Source: Sulfurifustis variabilis (GTDB taxonomy: Bacteria > Pseudomonadota > Gammaproteobacteria > Acidiferrobacterales > Sulfurifustaceae). Taken from it: a stretch of 64,000 nt of DNA. Of this stretch, positions 35,053-43,328 are shown one piece after another; position 1 is the first letter of the stretch; the number at the start of each line of letters is the position of its first letter. Under the pieces are notes generated by a model, which was not told where the DNA came from, searched no databases, and saw nothing but the letters and a program-made list of their open reading frames with translations. The stretch lies in the NCBI RefSeq assembly GCF_002355415.1, contig NZ_AP014936.1, positions 3,881,501 to 3,945,500 of the forward strand, read 5' to 3'. A program made the position numbers and the translations under genes.

Positions 35053-35994
35053 ATGCGGCAGGTAAACGTCTACTACGGGCCGGCGCTGGCGCGCTACGGT
35101 TTCGGCGAAGGCCACCCCTTCGGCCCCGATCGCCTGGACGCCTTCTGGGCGGAAACGGTCAGGCTAGGCCTCGATCGGCGCGTGACGGTCGCCGAACCCG
35201 CCGCTTGCGAGGAACAGGAGCTCCTGGCCTTCCACACTCGCGAGCACGTGGAGCGGGTCCGGACGCAGTCGCGGACGGGCACCGGCTATCTCGATTACGG
35301 CGACACGCCGGCATTCCCGGGCGTCTACGAGGCCGCCTGCTACGTCGTCGGTTCGACGCTCGACGCCGGCCGGCGCGCCGTCTCGGGGGAAGCACCGCGC
35401 GCGTTCGTGCCGATCGGCGGCCTGCATCACGCGCGCCGGGACGGCGCCGCCGGTTTCTGCGTGTTCAACGATGCCGGGGTGCTGATCGAGGTCCTTCGGC
35501 GGGACCACGGCATCCGGCGCATCGCCTATGTCGACATCGATGCACACCATGGCGACGGCGTGTATTACGGTTTCGAATCCGATCCGGACATCTGCATAGC
35601 GGACACCCACGAGGACGGCCGTTTCCTCTACCCGGGGACCGGCGGAGCCGAAGAGACGGGAACGGGCGCGGCTCGCGGCACCAAGCTGAACGTCCCGCTG
35701 CCACCGGGCGCGGACGACGCGGCGTTCCTGCGCGCGTGGCCCGGACTGGAAGACTTCGTTCGCGCCAGCCGCCCGGAGATCGTCCTGCTCCAGGCGGGCG
35801 CAGACAGCATCGACGGCGATCCGATCACCCACATGCGGCTGACTCCGCGCGCGCACGCGCACGCCGCCGAGCGTCTGTGCCGGCTCGCGGAGGATTGCTG
35901 CGACGGGCGCCTGGTCGCCATGGGCGGCGGCGGCTACAACCGGGCCAATCTCGCCGCGGCGTGGAACGCCGTGGTCCAGGCCATGCTCGCCTGA
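35053..35994 (+). CDS. Histone deacetylase-like (AcuC/HDAC superfamily) amidohydrolase
   Basis: A 313-residue zinc-dependent deacetylase of the arginase/HDAC fold. The catalytic His pair is in GGLHHARRDGAAGFCVFND, zinc ligands lie in YVDIDAHHGDGV and the later QAGADSI, and the C-terminal MGGGGYN closes the pocket. Bacterial relatives deacetylate acetylpolyamines, acetoin-pathway targets or small amides. The substrate cannot be read from sequence. It lies between DUF2782 and a TRAP substrate-binding protein. Confidence 0.9.
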   Translation: MRQVNVYYGPALARYGFGEGHPFGPDRLDAFWAETVRLGLDRRVTVAEPAACEEQELLAFHTREHVERVRTQSRTGTGYLDYGDTPAFPGVYEAACYVVGSTLDAGRRAVSGEAPRAFVPIGGLHHARRDGAAGFCVFNDAGVLIEVLRRDHGIRRIAYVDIDAHHGDGVYYGFESDPDICIADTHEDGRFLYPGTGGAEETGTGAARGTKLNVPLPPGADDAAFLRAWPGLEDFVRASRPEIVLLQAGADSIDGDPITHMRLTPRAHAHAAERLCRLAEDCCDGRLVAMGGGGYNRANLAAAWNAVVQAMLA

Positions 35995-36026
35995 CCCGAC
36001 AATAAGCGATTAAACGAGGAGGACCC

Positions 36027-37133
36027 ATGGAAAGACGCGACTTCATGCGCCTCGCGGGCGTCGCCGCGCTGGCCGGCGCGGCCGCGGCCTGCGATCGTCG
36101 CGAAGAGCCGGCCAGCACGCAGGAGGCGTCGAAACCCGCCACCAAACTCCGCTGGAAGCTCACCACCGCGTGGCCTCCCAATTTTCCGATCTTCCACGAC
36201 GGCGTGACGCGGTTCGCACGAGAGGTCGAGGCGATGAGCGGCGGCCGACTGCATATCGACGTCTACGGCGGTGGGGAGCTTGTCCCGCCGCTCGAGACGT
36301 TCAACGCGGTTTCGCAGGGCACCGTGCAGATGGGCCACGCGGCGGCGTACTACTGGGCCGGCAAGGTGCCGGCGGCGCAGTTCTTCACCACCGTGCCGTT
36401 CGGCATGAACGCGCAGGGCGTGGCCGCCTGGCTGACCTCGGGCGGCGGCCTTTCGCTCTGGGAAGAGATCTACAAGCCGTTCAACCTGGTTCCGATCCCG
36501 ATGGGCAACACCGGCGTGCAGATGGGCGGCTGGTTCAACAAGCGCATCGGGCGCCTCGAGGACCTGAAGGGCTTGCGGATAAGGACGCCCGGGCTCGGCG
36601 GGCGCGTGATGGCGAGCGCGGGTGCCAATCCGGTGCTGCTTCCCGGTGCGGAGATCTACACCGCCCTCGAGCGCAGCACGATCGACGCCGCGGAGTGGGT
36701 CGGTCCCTATCACGACGAGCGCATGGGGCTGTATCGCGCGGCGAAGTACTACTACTACCCAGGATGGCAGGAGCCGGGCCCCGTGCTCGAGCTGCTGGTG
36801 AACAGCGAAGCGTGGGCGAAGTTGCCGGACGACCTCCGGCTGATCGTGCGTGCGGCCGCCGCAACCGTGCACAACTGGATCTTTGCCGAATTCGAGGCGA
36901 AGAACCACGAGGCGCTGCAGCTGTTGACGACCAAGTACAAGGTTCAGATCGTTCCGTTTCCGGTCGAGGTCCTGCGCGCGCTGCGCAGCCATGCAAAGGC
37001 GGTGCTGGAAGACGAGGCGGCCAAACACGCCGACTTCAAACGGGTGTACGAAGCGTACGCCTCTTTCCAGTCGCGCCACGAAGCGTGGAGCACGCTGTCC
37101 GAAGCCGCCTACATGGAGGCGCTGAAGAGCTAG
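36027..37133 (+). CDS. TRAP transporter substrate-binding protein (DctP family)
   Basis: A 368-residue periplasmic binding protein of a TRAP transporter. The N-terminus MERRDFMRLAG looks like a twin-arginine signal, and the Cys in AAAACD may be lipidated. The DctP fold follows with WPPNFPIFHDGVTRFA, LEDLKGLRIRTPGLGG (the arginine that clamps the substrate carboxylate) and ALERSTIDAAEWVGPYHDE. The last motif is typical of members binding 2-oxo acids and similar organic anions. GAGGAGG precedes the ATG. The membrane subunits are encoded on the opposite strand, tail to tail with this gene. Confidence 0.93.
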   Translation: MERRDFMRLAGVAALAGAAAACDRREEPASTQEASKPATKLRWKLTTAWPPNFPIFHDGVTRFAREVEAMSGGRLHIDVYGGGELVPPLETFNAVSQGTVQMGHAAAYYWAGKVPAAQFFTTVPFGMNAQGVAAWLTSGGGLSLWEEIYKPFNLVPIPMGNTGVQMGGWFNKRIGRLEDLKGLRIRTPGLGGRVMASAGANPVLLPGAEIYTALERSTIDAAEWVGPYHDERMGLYRAAKYYYYPGWQEPGPVLELLVNSEAWAKLPDDLRLIVRAAAATVHNWIFAEFEAKNHEALQLLTTKYKVQIVPFPVEVLRALRSHAKAVLEDEAAKHADFKRVYEAYASFQSRHEAWSTLSEAAYMEALKS

Positions 37134-37136
37134 GCG

Positions 37137-38462
37137 TCACAGTCCCTGCAGCCGGTCCACGAGGTCCGGGAGCCAGCGCGCGAGCGCCGGGAAGACCAGC
37201 AGCGCCAGCAGCGTAACGAGCTGCAGTCCCACGAAGGGAAGCACACCGCGGTAGATCTGGCTCATCCGGATCTCGCCTGGCGCGGCCGCCTTGAGATAGA
37301 AGAGCGAGAAGCCGAAGGGCGGGGTAAGGAACGAGGTCTGCAGGTTCACGGCGAGCAGCACCGCGAACCACAGCGGATCCACCCCGAGGTGCTGCGCGAT
37401 GGGCGCGAGCACCGGCACGACGATGAACAGGATTTCGAGAAAATCGAGGAAGAATCCGAGCACGAACACGAGCGTCATGCTCACGGCGAGGAACCCCCAT
37501 GCCTCGCCGGGCAGCCCCGACATCAACCGGTGCACCAGGGCGTCCCCGCCGAGCCCGCGAAACACCAGACCGAAGGCGGTCGCGCCGACCAGTATGACGA
37601 AGACCATGCTGGTGAGGCGCATCGTCGAGCGCATTGTCTCGGTGAGGTTCGTTGCCGTGAGGCGGCGATGGCCGGCGGCGAGCAGCGTCGCCCCGAGCGC
37701 TCCGAGCGCCGCCGACTCCGTCGGCGAAGCGACGCCGAAGAAGATCGATCCCAGGACGGCCAGAACCAGCCCGGCCGGAGGAATGAGCGAGAGCAGCACG
37801 CGCCGGCCGAGACCGTGCGCGGGCGCGCGCAGGCGGGCCGGATCGATCGGCGGCCCGGCCGCGGGACGGAGCGCCGTGTAGGCCGCCACGTAGACGACGA
37901 AGAGCCCCACGAGCAGCAGCCCGGGCAGCAGCGCCCCGGCGAACAGGCGGCCGACCGGCACGCCGACGGCATCCCCGAGCAGGACCAAAACGACGCTCGG
38001 TGGGATGAGCTGGCCGAGGGTGCCGGCAGCCGCGATCGTTCCGGTCGAGAGCTCGGGCTCGTAGCCGTGCTTCAGCATCGCCGGCAGGGCGATCACCGCC
38101 ATCGTGACCACGGTCGCGCCGACGATCCCCGTCGTGGCGGCAAGGAGCGCCCCCACCGCCACGATCGAGATCGTGAGGCCCCCGCGCATGCCCCCGAACA
38201 GGAGGCCCATCGTCTCGAGCAGGTCCTCGGCGATACCCGACTTCTCGAGCATCACACCCATGAACACGAACAAGGGCACCGCGAGGAGCGTGTAGTTCGT
38301 CATCACCCCCCAGATACGCAGCGGCAGCAGGTTGAAGAACTCGACCCCGAGAGCGGGAATCCCGAACAGGAGCGCCACCGCGCCGAGCGTGAAGGCGACC
38401 GGGTAGCCGAAGAGGAGCAGCGCCACCAGGGCGCCGAACATGACGAGCGCGAGCCACTCCAT
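37137..38462 (-). CDS. TRAP transporter large permease (DctM)
   Basis: A 441-residue inner-membrane protein with about twelve hydrophobic segments, the large subunit that forms the Na+-coupled transport channel. DctM features include LFGYPVAFTLGA, VPLFVFMGVMLEKSG, GGMRGGLTISIVAVGALLAATTG and NLQTSFLTPPFGFSLFYLK. I chose the ATG at 38462 (MEWLALVMFGALV); longer frames upstream overlap dctQ without family similarity. It follows the dctQ gene by 5 bp and ends 3 bp from the stop of the convergent binding-protein gene. Confidence 0.93.
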   Translation of the reverse strand: MEWLALVMFGALVALLLFGYPVAFTLGAVALLFGIPALGVEFFNLLPLRIWGVMTNYTLLAVPLFVFMGVMLEKSGIAEDLLETMGLLFGGMRGGLTISIVAVGALLAATTGIVGATVVTMAVIALPAMLKHGYEPELSTGTIAAAGTLGQLIPPSVVLVLLGDAVGVPVGRLFAGALLPGLLLVGLFVVYVAAYTALRPAAGPPIDPARLRAPAHGLGRRVLLSLIPPAGLVLAVLGSIFFGVASPTESAALGALGATLLAAGHRRLTATNLTETMRSTMRLTSMVFVILVGATAFGLVFRGLGGDALVHRLMSGLPGEAWGFLAVSMTLVFVLGFFLDFLEILFIVVPVLAPIAQHLGVDPLWFAVLLAVNLQTSFLTPPFGFSLFYLKAAAPGEIRMSQIYRGVLPFVGLQLVTLLALLVFPALARWLPDLVDRLQGL

Positions 38463-38467
38463 GCGGT

Positions 38468-39001
38468 TTATCCGCGCCGTTCGCTGAGCGCGGCCAGAGC
38501 CCGTGCGGCCTGTGCGACCCCCTCGAGCGCCAACAGCGCGAAGCCGAGCGGGATCGCGCTCTTCAGAACGTATCGGTACGGCAGGCCGCCGACGTCGGGT
38601 GAGCCCTCCCCGTAGACAAACGCCTGATAGGCGAACGGCACGGAAGTCCAGACGATCAGGACGCAGAGGGGCAACAGGAAGAGGAGCGCGCCAAGGAGGT
38701 CGATCCAGGCGCGCGTGTGCGGCACGAGACGCTGGTACACGATGTCCACGCGAACGTGCCCGTCGTATTTGAGCGTGTAGGCGGCGCCGAGCAGGAAGAG
38801 GAGCGCGTACAGATGCCACGCGAGTTCCTGCAGAGCGATCGACCCGCTATGGAACACGTAGCGCATGGCCACGTCGTAGCAGACGACGGCGACCAGCAGC
38901 AGGGCGAGCCAGGCGACGGCGCGGCCGGTGTATTCGGCGACGAGCGAGAGGCGGTTTGCGAGGCGCAGCAGGCGCGAGCGGCGCCGGGCGTAATCAGGCA
39001 C
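38468..39001 (-). CDS. TRAP transporter small permease (DctQ)
   Basis: A 177-residue protein with four hydrophobic segments, the small membrane subunit of the TRAP transporter. Family features are VVCYDVAMRYVF, QELAWHLYALLFLLGAAYTLKYDGHVRVDI and the C-terminal segment. It starts inside the last codons of the diguanylate cyclase gene (8-base overlap) and lies 5 bp before dctM, so the cyclase and transporter may share a transcript. Confidence 0.9.
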   Translation of the reverse strand: MPDYARRRSRLLRLANRLSLVAEYTGRAVAWLALLLVAVVCYDVAMRYVFHSGSIALQELAWHLYALLFLLGAAYTLKYDGHVRVDIVYQRLVPHTRAWIDLLGALLFLLPLCVLIVWTSVPFAYQAFVYGEGSPDVGGLPYRYVLKSAIPLGFALLALEGVAQAARALAALSERRG

Positions 39002-39788
39002 GCGAGGCGCTGCGCGCGGGGATTTTTTCGGTCACCACCAAGTTGCGTCCGCCGGCCTTCGCCTGGTAGAGGGCCCGGTCCACGCGCGAAAGGAGCTGCT
39101 CGAGGTCCTCGCCCTTCTGGAACTGCGTGAGGCCGATCGAGATCGTCACGGACGTCTGTTTGCCGCCGAGCTCGAACGGCCAGGCGCCCACCGCGGAGCG
39201 CATGCGCTCGGCGATCTTGCGTCCCTGCGCGAGCGTGGTATGAGGCAGCACGACCAGGAACTCCTCTCCGCCGTAACGGCCGACCTTGTCCGGCATCCGG
39301 AGGGATTCGGAAAGCACCGAGGCGATCTCGGACAGCACCTTGTCCCCGGCCTCGTGGCCGTATGTGTCGTTGACCTGCTTGAAATGGTCGATGTCCGCCA
39401 TCGCGACCGCCAGCGGGTTCCCGTAGCGCTCCGCCTGCGCCATCGCGTCGAGGACGCTCACGGTGATGCCGCGGCGGTTCATGATCCGCGTCAGCGGGTC
39501 GGTGATGGCGAGCTGGCCCAGGTCCTCGGCGCGCCGCTCGGCCTGTACGCGCTTTTCATACTCGCGGCGCAGCGGCTTGAGTACCAGCCAGTAGATCGGT
39601 GCGGCGATGAGGGCGGCGAGGAGCAGCGCGTCGAGGACGAAGTCCGACGCGGACTGCGGGAGACGCCCGAAGGCGGACAGGCTCGCCGTAATCACGAGCT
39701 CGGCGAGAAACGCGATGCCAACGATGGCCGCGGTCGCCCAGACCGCCGTCATCGCCTTGTTCTTTGCTTGCTCCAAACCACTCCCCAC
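38994..39788 (-). CDS. Membrane diguanylate cyclase (GGDEF)
   Basis: A 264-residue enzyme that makes cyclic di-GMP from two GTP. Two hydrophobic segments (about 14-36 and 51-72) anchor it, with a short coiled-coil linker (74-90). The GGDEF domain follows with the active motif GGEEF at 173-177. The inhibitory-site motif RMPD at 164-167 lies five residues upstream, so product feedback is expected. It is separated from the PilZ gene by uvrD. A candidate promoter overlaps the uvrD stop. Confidence 0.93.
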   Translation of the reverse strand: MGSGLEQAKNKAMTAVWATAAIVGIAFLAELVITASLSAFGRLPQSASDFVLDALLLAALIAAPIYWLVLKPLRREYEKRVQAERRAEDLGQLAITDPLTRIMNRRGITVSVLDAMAQAERYGNPLAVAMADIDHFKQVNDTYGHEAGDKVLSEIASVLSESLRMPDKVGRYGGEEFLVVLPHTTLAQGRKIAERMRSAVGAWPFELGGKQTSVTISIGLTQFQKGEDLEQLLSRVDRALYQAKAGGRNLVVTEKIPARSASRA

Positions 39789-39841
39789 CAGCGGCGTGCG
39801 GCTTCCGGCCGCGCAATCCGTCCCTACGAAACGTTGCCTTA

Positions 39842-39868
39842 ACTATAGACCATGCACGGGAACGTCAA
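39842..39868 (-). promoter_or_regulatory. Candidate promoter of the diguanylate cyclase gene
   Basis: On the minus strand TTGACG (39868-39863) and TATAGT (39847-39842) are both close to consensus, but the spacer is only 15 bp. The -35 overlaps the uvrD stop codon. The leader to the ATG would be about 47 bases. Confidence 0.45.
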
Positions 39869-42033
39869 ATGGATTCCAGTCTCGCGTACGCGAGGACCAG
39901 CCACTTCGCGCCGGCCCCCTCGAAGTTGACCTGCACGCGGGCATGGGTTCCCGCGCCCTCGTAGCCGGTCACGACTCCCTCGCCGAACGTGTCGTGGCGC
40001 ACGCGGCTGCCCAGGCGCATCCCGGGCGGAGCGGCCGCGCCCTCGGCGTGAAACGGGGCCGGGCGACCGGGCTCCGTGCCGGCGCGCAGGACCGGCTGCG
40101 GGCGAATCTCCTGGATCAGCTCCCGGTCGATCTCGCCGAGAAACCGGGAAGGGCTCGTATAGTGCTCATTGCCGTGCAGCCGGCGCGACTCCGCCTGCGT
40201 CAGGACCAGGCGCTGCCGCGCCCGGGTCATGCCCACGTAGCAGAGACGACGCTCCTCCTCGAGGCGCCCCGGCTCCTCGAGCGAGCGCTGGTGCGGAAAC
40301 AGGCCCTCCTCGAGACCCGTGAGGAACACCAGGGGAAACTCCAGACCTTTGGCCGAGTGCAGGCTCATGAGCTGCACGCTGTCCTCCCAGGCCTCGGCCT
40401 CGCCTTCGCCGGCCTCCAATGCCGCGTGGGCGAGGAAGGCCGAAAGGGGATCGAGCCCCTCGGACTCGTCGTGTACGTAGTTCCGGGCGGCGGTGACCAG
40501 CTCCTCCAGGTTTTCGACCCGCGCCTCGCCTTTCTCGCCCTTTTCCTTTTGGTAGTGCGCCATGAGACCGCTTCGATCGATCACATGCTCCACCTGGTCT
40601 CCGAGCCCCAGCCCGGCCGTCTCGCCGGCCAGCCGCTCGATCAGTTCCTGGAAACCGCGCAGCGCCGAGACCGCCCTCGCCGGCAGGCCGGCGTTGGCGA
40701 CGAGCGCCTGCGCCGTCTCCCAGAGCGAACGGTCGGCCGTCCTGGCCGCCTCGCGCAGGGTCTCGAGCGTCTTCAGCCCGACGCCGCGCGTCGGCACGTT
40801 GGCCACGCGCTCGAACGAGCTGTCGTCGTGGCGCGAGGCGATGAGACGCAGGTACGCGAGCGCGTCCTTGATCTCCGCGCGCTCGAAGAAGCGCAGGCCC
40901 CCGTAAACCCGGTACGGGATACCGGCGTTGATCAGCGTCTCCTCGAATACGCGCGACTGGGCGTTGCTGCGGTAGAGCACGGCGACTTCGCTGCGCCGAC
41001 CGCCCTTCGCGACCCAGTCCTCGATGCGATCGACGACGAAACGCGCCTCCTCGAGGTCGCTGTAGGCGGTGAAAAGATAGATGGGCTCGCCCGCCCCGTC
41101 CGCCGTCCACAGCTCCTTTCCGAGACGGTCGCTGTTGTGGCCGATGACGCTGTTCGCCGCCTTCAGGATGTTGCCGGTCGAACGGTAGTTCTGCTCCAGC
41201 CGGATCACCTGCGTACCCGGATGGTCGTGCTCGAAACGCAGAATGTTCTCGACCTTGGCGCCGCGCCAGCCGTAGATCGACTGGTCGTCGTCGCCGACGA
41301 CGAAGAGGTTCCGGTGGCCCGCGGCGAACAGCTCGAGCCAGGCATACTGGATGTGGTTCGTGTCCTGGAACTCGTCGACCAGCACGTGGCGGAAGCGCGC
41401 CTGATAGTGGGCGCGCAAGGGCTCGCATTCGCGCATGATCTCGTAGGCGCGCAGCAGGAGCTCCGCGAAATCGACGAGTCCCGCCCGCCGGCACGTCTCC
41501 TCGTACGCCTTGTAAACGCGCAGATACTCGCGATTCTGCGGATCGTGGGGCTCGCGCAGGTGCGCCGCCCGCCGTCCTTCTTCTTTATGGTGGTTGATGA
41601 ACCACTGTGCCTGGCGCGGCGGGTAGTACGCCTCGTCCAGGTTCAGGCCCTTCATCACCCGCCGGATCAGGCGATACTGATCCTCACCGTCGAGTATCTG
41701 GAAGCCCTGGGGAAGCCCGGCTTCGCGCCAGTGGGACCGCAGCAGCCGGTGCGAGAGCCCGTGGAAAGTCCCGACCCAGAGACCGCCCACGGGGCAGTTG
41801 AGCATGCGCTCGATGCGCGCGCGCATTTCGGCCGCGGCCTTGTTGGTGAAGGTCACCGCCATGATGGCGTGCGGCGAGAGGCCCTCGACGGCGACCAGCC
41901 ATGCCACGCGGTGCGTGAGCACGCGCGTCTTGCCGCTGCCCGCGCCGGCGAGCACGAGCAGCGGGCCCGGGCCGGCGGTCACGGCCCGGCGCTGCGCCTC
42001 ATTGAGATCGTTGAGGAGGTGGGAGACATCCAT
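39865..42033 (-). CDS. uvrD: DNA helicase II UvrD
   Basis: A 722-residue superfamily 1 helicase for nucleotide-excision and mismatch repair. The start MDVSHLLNDLNEAQRRAV matches E. coli UvrD. Motif I LAGAGSGKT, motif Ia FTNKAAAEM, VDEFQDTN, VGDDDQSIYGWRGA, LEQNYRS, LMSLHSAKGLEFP and YVGMTRARQ are all present, and a C-terminal Tudor-like segment (SRVRHDTFGEGVV) ends the protein. I chose the ATG at 42033; the frame opens at a TTG at 42048. The start codon overlaps a perfect palindrome. Confidence 0.95.
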   Translation of the reverse strand: MDVSHLLNDLNEAQRRAVTAGPGPLLVLAGAGSGKTRVLTHRVAWLVAVEGLSPHAIMAVTFTNKAAAEMRARIERMLNCPVGGLWVGTFHGLSHRLLRSHWREAGLPQGFQILDGEDQYRLIRRVMKGLNLDEAYYPPRQAQWFINHHKEEGRRAAHLREPHDPQNREYLRVYKAYEETCRRAGLVDFAELLLRAYEIMRECEPLRAHYQARFRHVLVDEFQDTNHIQYAWLELFAAGHRNLFVVGDDDQSIYGWRGAKVENILRFEHDHPGTQVIRLEQNYRSTGNILKAANSVIGHNSDRLGKELWTADGAGEPIYLFTAYSDLEEARFVVDRIEDWVAKGGRRSEVAVLYRSNAQSRVFEETLINAGIPYRVYGGLRFFERAEIKDALAYLRLIASRHDDSSFERVANVPTRGVGLKTLETLREAARTADRSLWETAQALVANAGLPARAVSALRGFQELIERLAGETAGLGLGDQVEHVIDRSGLMAHYQKEKGEKGEARVENLEELVTAARNYVHDESEGLDPLSAFLAHAALEAGEGEAEAWEDSVQLMSLHSAKGLEFPLVFLTGLEEGLFPHQRSLEEPGRLEEERRLCYVGMTRARQRLVLTQAESRRLHGNEHYTSPSRFLGEIDRELIQEIRPQPVLRAGTEPGRPAPFHAEGAAAPPGMRLGSRVRHDTFGEGVVTGYEGAGTHARVQVNFEGAGAKWLVLAYARLESI

Positions 42034-42049
42034 TGCGGCAGGCCGCAAT
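42032..42049 (-). promoter_or_regulatory. Palindrome at the uvrD start
   Basis: ATTGCGGC-AG-GCCGCAAT is a perfect 8-bp dyad that includes the start codon region. A TATGAT -10-like hexamer overlaps its upstream edge. It could be an operator or an RNA hairpin that limits translation. It does not resemble a LexA box. Confidence 0.4.
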
Positions 42050-42109
42050 CATAACAGGGGCGAGGCCGCGAGCGACCTAAGCCGTCTTTTCTTCAGGGAA
42101 AAAACCAAT

Positions 42110-42115
42110 TATAAA
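42110..42115 (+). promoter_or_regulatory. Candidate -10 box of the PilZ gene
   Basis: TATAAA lies in an AT-rich stretch 71 bp before the PilZ start. The hexamer 17 bp upstream (TTTTCT) is a poor -35. AT content is unusual for this GC-rich region, which is the main support. Confidence 0.35.
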
Positions 42116-42186
42116 GGCATAAACATCCGTTAACCGCCGCAGCGAGGACCACCGCGCGGACAGCCAGGAAGGTCGGGGAGGAGAGG

Positions 42187-42522
42187 ATGAAAACCGAGCG
42201 ACGAGACACGCCGCGCATTCCGATAGCGCTCGAGGCGGTCCTCAACTTCAACACCCAGAACTATCAGCAATCCGTTACGCGCGACATCAGCCTCGACGGT
42301 TGCTTCGTGGAGACGGCGGCGCAGCCGCCCGCCAAGAAGGGACCGATGGAGCTGGCGATCAAGCTCCCGACCGAGGGAACCCAGAAATTTCACCGCTTTC
42401 AGGCCCAGGTAGTGCGGATCACGCCCACAGGTGCGGCGCTCCTGTTCGACAAGGTGGACACGGACGCGTACGCCGCGCTCCTGGATCTCGTGTTCTCCCG
42501 TCAGGGTCGCGGCCTCTGGTAG
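42187..42522 (+). CDS. PilZ-domain cyclic di-GMP-binding protein
   Basis: A 111-residue single-domain PilZ protein. The cyclic di-GMP-binding motifs are R6-x3-R10 (RRDTPR) and D33-x-S35-x2-G38 (DISLDG), at the usual spacing. Such proteins change motility, secretion or polysaccharide synthesis on ligand binding. GGGGAGGAGAGG lies before the ATG. It is divergent from uvrD and convergent with the TPR gene of the cytochrome locus. Confidence 0.92.
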   Translation: MKTERRDTPRIPIALEAVLNFNTQNYQQSVTRDISLDGCFVETAAQPPAKKGPMELAIKLPTEGTQKFHRFQAQVVRITPTGAALLFDKVDTDAYAALLDLVFSRQGRGLW

Positions 42523-42556
42523 CTCGTCCGGTCGACCCGCACCTTTTTCCGCCTTC

Positions 42557-43147
42557 CTACCCGTCGCTCAGGGTGACGCCCGCCCGGGCGATGGCCTCCT
42601 CGAACAGCGAGCGATACGGTTCTTCCGGCTGCAACGCCAGCTGCTGACGCCAGATTCGCAATGCGCCATCGGCGTCACCGAGGCGCGCGCGGATGACGCC
42701 TTGATGCAGGCGAGCGAGCGTGCCGAGCCGCGGGGAATGCGCCACGGCGACGTCATACAGGTCATACGCCGTTTCGAGCTCGTTAGGGTCGCTTCCCTGC
42801 CCGAGCAGCGATGCGCGCGCGAAGGCGATCTCGCCGTCCTGCGGATGCTGGAGCGCCAGGCGCTCGAGGAGCTGAAGGCCGTCGGCCCGCTGCCCGAGCT
42901 CGGCGTAGGTCCGCGCGAGCGCGATCTGCGAGCCGATGTCTGCGGACCCGGCCGGGGCATCGCCGGCCGGCGATGCATCGGCGCCGCTCTGGGCCTCTGG
43001 CCCGTTCCAGCCGGCGACGACGTCGTGCAGTTCGGGCAGATCGATACGCAGCCACGCGAGCGCGACGGCAAGCGCGGCGAGCACCGCCGCGGAGCCCAGC
43101 AACGCCGACAGCCAGCGCGGCCGGCGGTCGCGCAGGAAGAGATGCAT
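42557..43147 (-). CDS. Membrane-anchored TPR protein, cytochrome-locus copy 2
   Basis: A 196-residue protein with one N-terminal membrane segment (WLSALLGSAAVLAALAVALAW) and a TPR-like region (about residues 75-190) resembling the C-terminal part of CcmI/NrfG cytochrome c assembly factors. It is clearly paralogous to the protein at 50418-51062; both share ELGxRADGL, DGEIAFARAxLLG and LARLHQGxxRARLGD. I chose the ATG at 43147 because AAGGAGG lies 5 bases upstream. It lies 181 bp after the beta-barrel gene and may have its own promoter. Role in multihaem cytochrome maturation is inference. Confidence 0.8.
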   Translation of the reverse strand: MHLFLRDRRPRWLSALLGSAAVLAALAVALAWLRIDLPELHDVVAGWNGPEAQSGADASPAGDAPAGSADIGSQIALARTYAELGQRADGLQLLERLALQHPQDGEIAFARASLLGQGSDPNELETAYDLYDVAVAHSPRLGTLARLHQGVIRARLGDADGALRIWRQQLALQPEEPYRSLFEEAIARAGVTLSDG

Positions 43148-43328
43148 GGAACCTCCTTCGGGGTCGGAGACGAGACGATGCGCACAAGCACCGCCGCAGC
43201 ATCCATATATAAAGAAATGTGCGGGTCGCGCGTAGCCCGGTCGGCCCCGCATCGGACGACCGCGTCCTCGGCTCCGACGGGCGCGCCCGAAACGACCCCG
43301 CTCCCTTTTCGGTCCCCGGCGCGGCGGC
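43148..43328. other. Intergenic gap between the beta-barrel gene and the TPR gene
   Basis: The gap is mostly GC-rich, with one AT-rich island (TTTCTTTATATATGG on the minus strand, about 43203-43217) that may hold a -10 region for the TPR gene. No clear terminator is seen after the beta-barrel stop. Confidence 0.3.

Noticed and set aside
42034-42186. LexA box in front of uvrD
   Set aside because: No CTGT-N8-ACAG sequence is present; the dyad found there has a different sequence.
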